From positions 372,001 through 436,000 of the forward strand of contig CAWEBF010000009.1 in NCBI GenBank assembly GCA_963807235.1: a stretch of 64,000 nt of DNA, given 5' to 3'. Shown in pieces: positions 45,426-53,185 of the stretch. Positions within the stretch are counted from its first letter, which is position 1. Every line of letters begins with the position of its first letter. Below the pieces are notes generated by a model. That model ran no database searches. It saw only the letters and a program-made list of their open reading frames with translations, and was not told the origin of the DNA. Both the position numbers and the translations under genes were made by a program. Source of the stretch: CAWEBF01 sp963807235 (lineage in GTDB: Bacteria; Acidobacteriota; Vicinamibacteria; Vicinamibacterales; UBA2999).

Positions 45426-45858
45426 CGCCTACATCGAGGGCCTGCGGCTGCTCGCCCGCCGTGAGTTGTCCGAAGCGCAGCTGCGCACCCGGCTCGACCC
45501 GCCGGGCCCATCCCGCCGAAGACGTGGACGCCGCGCTGGCTCGCCTGAGGGCCGAGGGCGCCCTGGACGACACGCGGACAGCCGGGGCGATCGCACGGAC
45601 CGCAATCCGCGTCCGGCGGTTCGGCCCGCGGCGCGTGCGCCGGGCGGTGGAAGCCGCCGGCATTCCTTCCGCGATCGTCGACCAGGCACTGCGGGAGGCG
45701 CTCGAGGGCGTGGACCAGGCGGCCACCGTCGAGGACGCTGCTCGACCGCGGGCTGCACGGCCATCAAGGGCCGATCGACGAGCGGACGGCCGCGCGCCTG
45801 TATCGCCGCCTGGTCGCGCACGGGCACGATCCGCGAGCTCGTGGGGCGCGCGATCTGA
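45418..45858 (+). CDS. recX: Regulatory protein RecX (frameshifted)
   Basis: About 146 residues when frames are joined. It inhibits or modulates RecA filaments. Pieces: 'ADAYIEGLRLLARRELSEAQLRTRL', then 'AHPAEDVDAALARLRAEGALDDTRTAGAIARTAIRVRRFGPRRV', 'AAGIPSAIVDQALREALEG', 'LLDRGLHGHQGPIDERTAARLYRRL' and 'ELVGRAI'. Breaks lie near 45497, 45737 and 45833; each is repaired by removing one base. Start is probably TTG 45418 overlapping the pilT stop. RecX upstream of alaS (here 60 bases) is a common bacterial order. Confidence 0.75.
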   Translation: MADAYIEGLRLLARRELSEAQLRTRLDPPGPSRRRRGRRAGSPEGRGRPGRHADSRGDRTDRNPRPAVRPAARAPGGGSRRHSFRDRRPGTAGGARGRGPGGHRRGRCSTAGCTAIKGRSTSGRPRACIAAWSRTGTIRELVGRAI

Positions 45859-45917
45859 GCGCCCGCCGGCGCGCGGCGCGCGACGAGTAGCCCCCGAGCG
45901 GCTTGTACAATGGCCAG

Positions 45918-48621
45918 ATGACCCCGAACGAAATACGCGCGTCCTTCCTGGCCTACTTCAAGGACCAGGGCCACCGCGTGGTGGCCAGCGCGCCGTTGGT
46001 GCCGCACGACGACCCGACCCTGCTCTTCACCAACGCCGGGATGAACCAGTTCAAGGATGTGCTCCTCGGGCCGGGAGTCGCGCGACTACAAGCGGCGCGG
46101 CAACGGTGCAGAAGTGCATGCGGGTCAGCGGCAAGCACAACGACCTCGACAACGTCGGGCCGCTCGTTCCGCCACCACACGTTCTTCGAGATGCTGGGGA
46201 ACTTCTCCTTCGGGGACTACTTCAAGCCCGAGGCGATCGAGCTGGCGTGGACGCTGCTGACCCGCGAATGGGGCATCCCGCAAGGACCGGCTCTACGTCA
46301 CCGTGTTCCAGGGCGATGCCGGCGGTGCCGCGCGACGACGAGGCGCTGGAGCTGTGGCGGACGCGGCTGCCCGCCGCGCAGATCGGCGAGCTGGGCGCGG
46401 ACGACAACTTCTGGACGATGGGCGACACCGGCCCGTGCGGCCGCTGCTCGGAGATCTACTACTTCCGGGGCGCGCACCTGCCCTGCGCCGCCGAGGCGGC
46501 CGGCGGCCGATGCCGCGGCCTGGAGTGCGACTGCGACCGGTTCGTCGAGATCTGGAACAACGTGTTCATGGAATTCGACCGGCAGCCCGACGGCACGCTG
46601 GTGCCCCTGCCCGCCAGGTCCATCGACACCGGCATGGGGCTGGAGCGCGTCTCGGCGGTGCTGCACGGCCAGCTGTCGAACTACGAGACCGATCTCTTCA
46701 TCCCGATCCTGACGGCGCTGGGTGCGCTGGCCGGCACCACGCATCGCGGCACGCTGGAGCCGTCCGACGTGTCGATGCGCGTCGTGGCGGATCACCTGCG
46801 GGCGATGACGTTCCTCATCGCCGACGGCGTGGCGCCGTCCAACGAGTGGCGCGGCTACGTGCTGCGGAAGATCATGCGGCGCGCGATGCGCCACGGGCGG
46901 CGTCTGGGCCTCGAACGAGCCGTTCCTGTTCTCGCTCGTCGATACGGTGGTCGGGCAGTTCGGCGCGGCCTACCCCGAGCTGGTGGCCAATCGCGACGCC
47001 GTGACCCGGGTGGTCCGCAGTGAAGAGGAGCGGTTCGGGACCGTGCTGACCGGCGGCCTGCCGCGCCTGGAAGAGGCGCTCGACGCCGCGGAAAAGGCCG
47101 GTGACACGCTCAAGGGTGAGGTCGCATTCCGCCTCTACGACACGTTCGGTCTGCCCCGGGATTTCATCGAGGACATGGTCCAGGATCGGCGCCTGGCCTT
47201 CGACGCCGCGGGCTTCGACCACGCCATGGAAGGCCAACGGGAGCAGGCCCGGGCAAAGAGCGGATTCAAGGGCGGCGCGGCGGCGGACGCGCCCTGGGAC
47301 GCGCGCCCGGGGACGCGCGCGGTGCTGGAGGAAGCCGGCGACCGCGGGTTCCGGGGCTACGACAGCACGTCGATCGACACCCGCATCATCGCGCTGTTTC
47401 GCCCCGATCGGTCAGAGACGTCCGAGCTGACTGCCGGTGAGGAGGGGCTGGCGGCGCTGGCCGAAACACCCTTCTACCTCGAGGCGGGCGGACAGGTGTC
47501 CGATCAAGGCACGCTGAAGGGCGGTGCCGGCGGCGGCGCGCGTCACGGGAATGGTGCGCGTGCCGGGCTGGCCCCGCCTGCACCTGGTGCAGGTCACCGA
47601 GGGCGTGCTGGCCACCGGGGCGACCGTCAAGGCCACCGTGGACGCCGAGAGGCGCGACGCCACGCGGCGCAACCACACGGCCACCCACTTGCTGCATGCG
47701 GCGTTGCGGCAGACCTTGGGTGGCCACGTCAAGCAGTCGGGGTCGCTCGTTGCGCCGGACCGGCTGCGCTTCGACTTCGCGCACTTCACGGCGATGACGG
47801 CGGACGAGGTTCAGGCGATCGAGCGCCTGGTGAACCAGCACGTGCTGGCCAACATCCCGGTGGCGACCGAGGTGAAGAGCACGGACGAGGCGATCGCGGG
47901 CGGTGCGATGGCCCTCTTCGGTGAGAAGTACGGGGACAAGGTGCGCGTGGTCAGCGTGGGCGGCATCAGCCAGGAGCTGTGCGGTGGCACCCACGTCCGC
48001 GCGACCGGCGACATCGGCCTGTTCGCCGTGACCTCGGAGGGCGGCGTCGCCGCGGGTGTGCGCCGCATCGAGGCCGTGACCGGTCTCGAATCACTGGCCA
48101 CACTGGAGCGGCACCGCCGGGAGATGCACGAGGCTGGCGCGCTGGCCAATGCCGCGCCCGGTCATCTGGTCGAACGGATCACCGCACTCGTGGACGAGAA
48201 CAAGCGCCTTGCGCGGCAACTACAGGAGGCACGGGTCCAGGCCGCGCTCGGCGGTGGCGGCGGCGACAAGGCCGAGGAGTCGGTGCAGGTCGCTGGCATT
48301 ACGCTGATCGCGCGCCAGGTAGACGGCGTGGACAAGGACGCGTTGCGCGCGCTGGTGGATCGCCACCGGGACCAGATCAAGAGCGGCGTCGTGGTGCTGG
48401 CCGGCTCGGCCGACGGCAAAGTGCTAGTCGTGGTCGGCGTCACGCCGGATCTGACCAAGAAGGTCCCCGCCGGAAAGATCGTGAAGCAACTGGCGCCCAT
48501 CGTCGGCGGCGGCGGGGGCGGCCGGCCCGATTTCGCCGAGGCCGGCGGGAAGGACGGGAGCAGGATTCCCGATTTGCTCGCTGCGAGTCGTACCGTCGTC
48601 GAGGAGCTAGTAAAAGGCTAA
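45918..48621 (+). CDS. alaS: Alanyl-tRNA synthetase (seven frameshifts)
   Basis: Close to 900 residues when repaired. Charges tRNA-Ala. 'NEIRASFLAYFKDQGHRVVASAPLVPHDDPTLLFTNAGMNQFKDVLLG' is the catalytic start; 'HHTFFEMLGNFSFGDYFKPEAIELAWTLLTREWGIP' and 'DNFWTMGDTGPCGRCSEIYY' follow. The editing domain has 'HTATHLLHAALRQTLGGHVKQSGSLV' and 'GTHVRATGDIGLF'; the C-terminal domain has 'PDLTKKVPAGKIVKQLAPIVGGGGGGRPDFAEAGG'. Breaks near 46071, 46096, 46160, 46284, 46320, 46913 and 47527 each need one base removed. Since alaS is essential these are surely errors. Confidence 0.95.
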
Positions 48622-48625
48622 AGGC

Positions 48626-49525
48626 CTACGCCTCGATCTTTCGACGGCGTAGGACGCGGTTCCACCACATGATGACGCCGGTCACGAACATCAGGGCCGG
48701 CACCAGGCCGATCACGGCCCACACCGCCTTCAGCACCGGCATGTTCCGCCAGCGTCCGAAGTGCAAGCGCGTCAGCCACAGCAGGACCACGTCGCCGGGG
48801 CGCTCGCCGAGATAGGCATCCGGGTCGGAGATCGCGTCCACGAAGTTCGAGAACGGTTCGGGAACGCCGAGGTAGAACCCGGAGACGCCCCACATCAGCA
48901 TGAACAGGAACAGCCAGAAGCCGATGGCGCCGTGGAGGTCCCAGTTGAAGCGCCGCCAGCCGCTCGACGCCTTGATCTTCAGGCTGCGTTTCCACCGACT
49001 CGACCCGGGCCACCACACGATCAGTCCGGTGACCACGAGGACCGTCATCACCAGACTGAGCATGCCGTTCCAGTAGCGCCCGGGGCGGTCGAACAGCAGC
49101 TCGTCGTGCAGGCGCGCGAGCCACAGCACGAAGTACTCGCCCTTCGTCACCGAGTCGCCCAGATCGGCCCCGGTGTAGGGGTTGAACAGACGCTCCTTCT
49201 TCTCGCCGGCGCGCTCGGCCCAGATCTCGATCGTCGGGTTGCGGCGGCTGATCCTGTCGCCGACCCGGGTGATGCTCCACCCTGGATACGCCTTCTCCGC
49301 TGCCGCCCGCAGCTCGTCGGCCGTGAGGCGCTTGGCCGTGGCGTCAAAAACGGGGCGCTTGGTTGCGAAGTACCGATCCAGCTCGTTGCGGTACACCAGC
49401 GCGCTCCCGGTCACGCTGAGCACGACGATGTAGAGGCCAATCGCGAGACCCGTCCAGAGGTGCACCTGAAAGAGCGCGCGGCGCACCCAGAGCGTCTGGG
49501 GCTGCCGCACCCACTGCGTCCACAC
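48626..49525 (-). CDS. PepSY-associated transmembrane protein
   Basis: 299 residues. 'RALFQVHLWTGLAIGLYIVVLSVTGSALVYRNELDR' is the first PepSY-TM helix pair; more helices are 'MLSLVMTVLVVTGLIVWWPG', 'AIGFWLFLFMLMWGVSGFYLGVPEPF' and 'AVIGLVPALMFVTGVIMWWNRVLRR'. A periplasmic PepSY-like domain (about residues 65-110) lies between. This family is often linked to TonB-dependent iron uptake or reductase functions. GTG at 49525 is preferred because AAGGGA lies about ten bases upstream and a longer start would collide with the divergent gene. Confidence 0.85.
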   Translation of the reverse strand: MWTQWVRQPQTLWVRRALFQVHLWTGLAIGLYIVVLSVTGSALVYRNELDRYFATKRPVFDATAKRLTADELRAAAEKAYPGWSITRVGDRISRRNPTIEIWAERAGEKKERLFNPYTGADLGDSVTKGEYFVLWLARLHDELLFDRPGRYWNGMLSLVMTVLVVTGLIVWWPGSSRWKRSLKIKASSGWRRFNWDLHGAIGFWLFLFMLMWGVSGFYLGVPEPFSNFVDAISDPDAYLGERPGDVVLLWLTRLHFGRWRNMPVLKAVWAVIGLVPALMFVTGVIMWWNRVLRRRKIEA

Positions 49526-49632
49526 GATCGCGCGTCCCTTCTCGACGATGCAGGCGAGTGCCCGGCGCGCCAGGGGCACCGGGCACGCCCAGGCAACAGT
49601 CGGCTGATGTTGGCGCCGATATCCTCCCACGA

Positions 49633-50367
49633 ATGGGGGCAAGGTCTGTAGTCGTGCGGCAACGTGCAATCGCGGTGCTGCTTGTGGTGTGCGCGGGGGT
49701 GGTGGCGCTGCCGCGTGACGCATCTGCGCAGATCTACGCATGGCGCGACTCGAAGGGCACGCTCGTCCTGTCGGATCGCCAGATCAACGCGCCAACCGAG
49801 GTCCACGAGGTGGTCGGGGCGCCCGCATACCGCACCACGACGCCGATTGACCGGGCGGCGCCTGACGAGAACTTCGAGTCGATCGTCGTCGAGCACTCGC
49901 AGCGGCATGCCCTGCGTCCGGAACTGGTGCGGGCCGTGATCCAGGTCGAGTCGGGCTTCAACCCGCGCGCCAGATCGCCCAAAGGCGCGATGGGCCTGAT
50001 GCAGCTGATGCCGGGCACGGCACGTGAACTGGGCGTGATGAACCCCTACGATCCCGAGGAGAACATCAGGGGCGGCACGGCGTACCTGCGCCAGCTGCTC
50101 GACCGGTACGACGGCGATGAACGCCTGGCTCTGGCCGCCTACAACGCCGGCGCCGGCGCCGTGGATCGCTACGGGCGCGAGGTGCCGCCCTATCGCGAAA
50201 CCCGGGACTACGTCCGTCGCATCGGGCTGAAGGCCGGGACCGGCGTGGCGCCCCTGGTGACGAAGCGCTCGATCTACAAGACCATCGAGGTCGTGGACGG
50301 CCGGGCGATTCCGCGGTACTCCAACCAGCCTCCGGCCAGCGGCTCGTTCGACATCGTCCGACAGTAA
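49633..50367 (+). CDS. Lytic transglycosylase (SLT family) with DUF4124-like N-terminus
   Basis: 244 residues with a signal peptide ending 'ALPRDASAQ'. 'IYAWRDSKGTLVLSDRQINAP' is a DUF4124-type module. The SLT domain has 'ALRPELVRAVIQVESGFNPRARSPKGAMGLMQLMPGTARELGVMNPYDPEENIRGGTAYL', with catalytic Glu in 'VESGF', and 'ALAAYNAGAGAVDRYG'. It cleaves peptidoglycan glycan strands in the periplasm to form anhydro-muropeptides. ATG 49633 is chosen at the signal peptide. Confidence 0.93.
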   Translation: MGARSVVVRQRAIAVLLVVCAGVVALPRDASAQIYAWRDSKGTLVLSDRQINAPTEVHEVVGAPAYRTTTPIDRAAPDENFESIVVEHSQRHALRPELVRAVIQVESGFNPRARSPKGAMGLMQLMPGTARELGVMNPYDPEENIRGGTAYLRQLLDRYDGDERLALAAYNAGAGAVDRYGREVPPYRETRDYVRRIGLKAGTGVAPLVTKRSIYKTIEVVDGRAIPRYSNQPPASGSFDIVRQ

Positions 50368-50399
50368 TTTCGGGCGCTCTTCAGACGTATAGTTCGGAT

Positions 50400-51290
50400 G
50401 TGAAGAGGCGCCGGATCTGCGCAAGCCTCGTGCTGGCGATAGCCGGTGCGATCACGGCCGTCGCGCAGCAGCCTCCCGCCGAGACTTCTCCGCCGCCGCC
50501 CGCGCTGGCCGAGATGGTCGAGACCGAGCGTGCGTTCGCTGCCAGGGCGCTCGTCGTCGGCTGGAAGCAGGCCTTCCTCGAGTACTTCGCCGACGACGCC
50601 ATCGGCTTCCAGGGCGGCGCCATGGGATACGCGAAGGATCAGATCGCGAAGGCTCCGGATCCGCCGAAGGACTCGGCGCTCATCTGGGAGCCCCGCTACG
50701 GGGACGTCTCCGGCAGCGGCGAGCTGGGGTACCTGACCGGGCCGGTGCGGAATCAGGTTGCGGGACGGCCCCTGCGCCATCAGACGTACGCGTCCCTGTG
50801 GAAGCGGCAGCGGAACGGCACGTTCCGGGTGATTCTGGACGTGGGCGTGCCCACACCACAGGCCGTGCCTTTCGCGCCGGGCGTGCAGCGCGCTCCGTTT
50901 GGCAACCGGTTCTCGGGGGACTACGACGACCGGACGCCTCCGCTGTCGGCTGCCGACGGCGTGTTGAACAGTGCGCTGCGCAACAGCCAGAGCCGGGGGT
51001 ACCGCGGCCGGCTCGCGCGAGAGGCGCGCCTGCATCGTCCCGGGGTGCTACCCCTGGTCGGAGAGTCGAAAATCCTCGCGTGGCTCGCCGGGCAGCCGCG
51101 CTTCACGCTGGGCGACAGCCGCTATGCCGAATCCGCCCGCTCGGGCGACCTTGGCTACACGTGGGGCACCTATCAGCTGGCGCGGCGGGGTGCCGCCGCC
51201 AAGGTCGAAGAGGGCTTCTACGTGCGCGTCTGGACGCGCCAGCGTGACGGCCAGTGGCAGGTCTCGCTCGACGTGCTCCAGCCCCAATAA
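50400..51290 (+). CDS. Secreted protein with two SnoaL-like/DUF4440-like segments
   Basis: 296 residues with a signal peptide (MKRRRICASLVLAIAGAITAVAQ). 'MVETERAFAARALVVGWKQAFLEYFADDAIGFQGG' has the helix and turn of DUF4440/SnoaL-type NTF2-like domains; 'GELGYLTGPVRNQVAG... QTYASLWKRQRNGTFRVILDVG' is the strand end. A second related copy ends 'YAESARSGDLGYTWGTYQL... YVRVWTRQRDGQWQVSLDVL'. An internal duplication is clear. GTG start at 50400. No function assigned. Confidence 0.8.
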   Translation: MKRRRICASLVLAIAGAITAVAQQPPAETSPPPPALAEMVETERAFAARALVVGWKQAFLEYFADDAIGFQGGAMGYAKDQIAKAPDPPKDSALIWEPRYGDVSGSGELGYLTGPVRNQVAGRPLRHQTYASLWKRQRNGTFRVILDVGVPTPQAVPFAPGVQRAPFGNRFSGDYDDRTPPLSAADGVLNSALRNSQSRGYRGRLAREARLHRPGVLPLVGESKILAWLAGQPRFTLGDSRYAESARSGDLGYTWGTYQLARRGAAAKVEEGFYVRVWTRQRDGQWQVSLDVLQPQ

Positions 51291-51359
51291 GCGGCCGGTA
51301 CGATAGAATTGGGTTTTTGTCAGGCTGCCATGCAGCCGCACAGAGAGGACTGAAGCCCA

Positions 51360-51626
51360 GTGGCCAAGCGTACGAAATCCGCCCTCAAGGCGAACCGCCA
51401 GAACGTCAAGCGGCGGGAGCACAATCGACAGCTGCGGTCGACGCTGCGCACGGCGCTGAAGGCGATCCGCGCGGCGTTGGACGGCGATGACGTGGCGGGC
51501 GCGAAAGCGGCGCTGAGCAAGACGGTGTCGATCGTGGACAAGATGGCCGCCAAGGGCATCATCCACCGCAACACGGCGGGCCGCTACAAGTCGCGACTGG
51601 CCTCGCACGTCAAGCGTGTGAATTAG
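51360..51626 (+). CDS. rpsT: 30S ribosomal protein S20
   Basis: 88 residues. Basic helical protein binding 16S rRNA near the 5' domain. 'AKRTKSALKANRQNVKRREHNRQLRSTLRTALKAIRAAL' and 'VDKMAAKGIIHRNTAGRYKSRLASHVKRV' are classical. GTG start at 51360 with GAGAGGAC upstream. It converges on holA, 16 bases away. Confidence 0.97.
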   Translation: MAKRTKSALKANRQNVKRREHNRQLRSTLRTALKAIRAALDGDDVAGAKAALSKTVSIVDKMAAKGIIHRNTAGRYKSRLASHVKRVN

Positions 51627-51642
51627 CCGCGCCTGTTCCAGG

Positions 51643-52599
51643 CTAGCGAACAGTCACCCTGGGGCGCGCTCCGCGCGCCGGGGCACCACAGAGCTCCACC
51701 ACCAGCCGCTCCAGCAACACCGACGCCTCGCCTCCTGACGACTTCAAGGCGAGATCCGTCCGCAGCACGGCGGCCATGCCCGCCGACACTCGTCCTGACC
51801 CCAGCCGCTCGGCGGCAGCGCGCAGCTGGCCGAGGACGAGGAACGGTGCCGCCCCCGCGTCCAACGCGCGCGTCAGCTCCCGCAGCGCTTCGCGGGCGTC
51901 GTCGCGCCAGATGGCTTTGGCGATCCCGAAGTCGGCCTGTGCTTCCGGACCTGGCGACACCGACTCGGCCACGTCCGCGGCCGAAATGGTCTTCTGCCCC
52001 ATCGCGTACAGGGCTACGCGCTCCAGCGCGGCGCGCAGGCGCCCCACGTCCAGCCCCGCTCGTTCCACCAGCGCCCGGACAGCGGCCGGCTCGAGCGGCG
52101 TGTTCTCACGCGCGGCCCTGGCCCGCACCCATCGTTCGGCCGCGGCCTCGTCCTCGATGCTGCCGCAGTCCACGACGTGCGCCTCGCGCAGCAGCAGCTT
52201 CGAGACCCGCCGCCGCATGTCCAGGGCCCCACACTCGAAAACGATCACGGCGGACGGCGACGGCGCCTCGATGAACCGCTCGAGTCGCGCCGCCTGCTCC
52301 TCGACCTCGCGCGATTCCCGCTTGGGCGTCAGCATCCGCTCGGCTTCGAGCACAATGACTACGCGCCAACGGGCCATCAACGGGAACACGTTGGCGGCGT
52401 CGATCAGGGCGTCTGGCGAGGTGTCGGCCCCGTGGCGGCGCTCCACGTTGAAGGGCTGCAGCTCCTCCTCCACCAGGGAGGCGAACCCATCGGCCACCGC
52501 CGAGCGCTCGACGCCGTCCGCGCCCACCAGCACGTAGAGCGGACCGACAGTGCCGGACGTGAGCTGGGTCCTGAGGGCGGTTGGCGAAAGCGCCGGCAT
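51643..52599 (-). CDS. holA: DNA polymerase III delta subunit
   Basis: 318 residues. Clamp-loader subunit that opens the beta clamp. 'GPLYVLVGADGVERSAVADGFASLVEEELQPFNVERRHGAD', 'VFPLMARWRVVIVLEAERML', 'VVDCGSIEDEAAAERWVRARAARENTPLEPAAVRALVERAGLDVGRLRAALERVALY' and the C-terminal 'FLVLGQLRAAAERLG' fit the family. Follows lptE by 13 bases in the order leuS-lptE-holA that is known from enterobacteria. Confidence 0.9.
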   Translation of the reverse strand: MPALSPTALRTQLTSGTVGPLYVLVGADGVERSAVADGFASLVEEELQPFNVERRHGADTSPDALIDAANVFPLMARWRVVIVLEAERMLTPKRESREVEEQAARLERFIEAPSPSAVIVFECGALDMRRRVSKLLLREAHVVDCGSIEDEAAAERWVRARAARENTPLEPAAVRALVERAGLDVGRLRAALERVALYAMGQKTISAADVAESVSPGPEAQADFGIAKAIWRDDAREALRELTRALDAGAAPFLVLGQLRAAAERLGSGRVSAGMAAVLRTDLALKSSGGEASVLLERLVVELCGAPARGARPRVTVR

Positions 52600-52612
52600 G
52601 CGGGCGGCGGAA

Positions 52613-53177
52613 TTAGAAGGCCTCGAGGATCGCCGTCACCACCGAGCGGGCGAGGTCCCCGGCGATGCGATCCACGGAGCTGCGCTCCTGGTCCAGGAAC
52701 GCCGCGCCGTCGAGCAGTGCTGCCCCGCGTGGCCAGCTCGTATTCCTCGCGGAAGATCAGCGCGTCGTTGCTCCACAGCACCTCGTTGGTCCGCGCGTCG
52801 GCGAACTGCACGCGCATGACCAGCGTGAAGAGATAGCGGGAAGCCAGTTGCTGCTCGGTGAATCCCACCGGCTGCACGGAGACGTTGGTAATCTCCCCGG
52901 TCAGCACGGCGTCGGCGCCGAGGGCCTCCGGCGTGACGGCGTATTTTCCGCGGCCGATGAACTCGGCGCGAATCTTCTCGGTGATCACGTCCTCCATTTG
53001 GAAGAACGTGCTCCTGTTCTCGAGCTTCGGGATGCCGACCGTGCGGATGTCGGCAGGCAGAAACGACCCCCGCCCAGCCAATGCATACCCACAACCCGGC
53101 GCGGCCAGCGCCGCGACCGCCAGTAGCCCTGTCCAGCTGAAGAGCAGTTTGTGAATTGTGAATTGTGAATTGTGCAT
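52613..53177 (-). CDS. lptE: LPS-assembly lipoprotein LptE (frameshifted near 52728)
   Basis: About 187 residues after removing one base near 52728. The signal peptide 'LLFSWTGLLAVAALAAPGC' ends at a lipobox-like Cys; 'GYALAGRGSFLPADIRTVGIPKLENRSTF' and 'VTPEALGADAVLTGEITNVSV' are typical LptE strands; the end 'SSVDRIAGDLARSVVTAILEAF' is in the second frame. It plugs LptD in the outer membrane. The first nine residues ('HNSQFTIHK') are encoded by an interspersed TTGTGAATT repeat, an odd feature. Position between leuS and holA supports the call. Confidence 0.85.
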
Positions 53178-53185
53178 TGTGAATT
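53149..53185. repeat. TTGTGAATT tandem repeat (single arm)
   Basis: TTGTGAATTGTGAATTGTGAATTGTGCATTGTGAATTA: four and a half 8-base units. It begins in the lptE N-terminus and touches the leuS stop (TAA at 53184-53186). Same unit as the arms at 40051-40140 and 60783-60874, but no core and no second arm. Confidence 0.75.

Noticed and set aside
46071..47528. Programmed ribosomal frameshifting in alaS
   Set aside because: Seven separate sites in one essential gene with no common slippery sequence or downstream stem; sequencing or assembly indels are far simpler.
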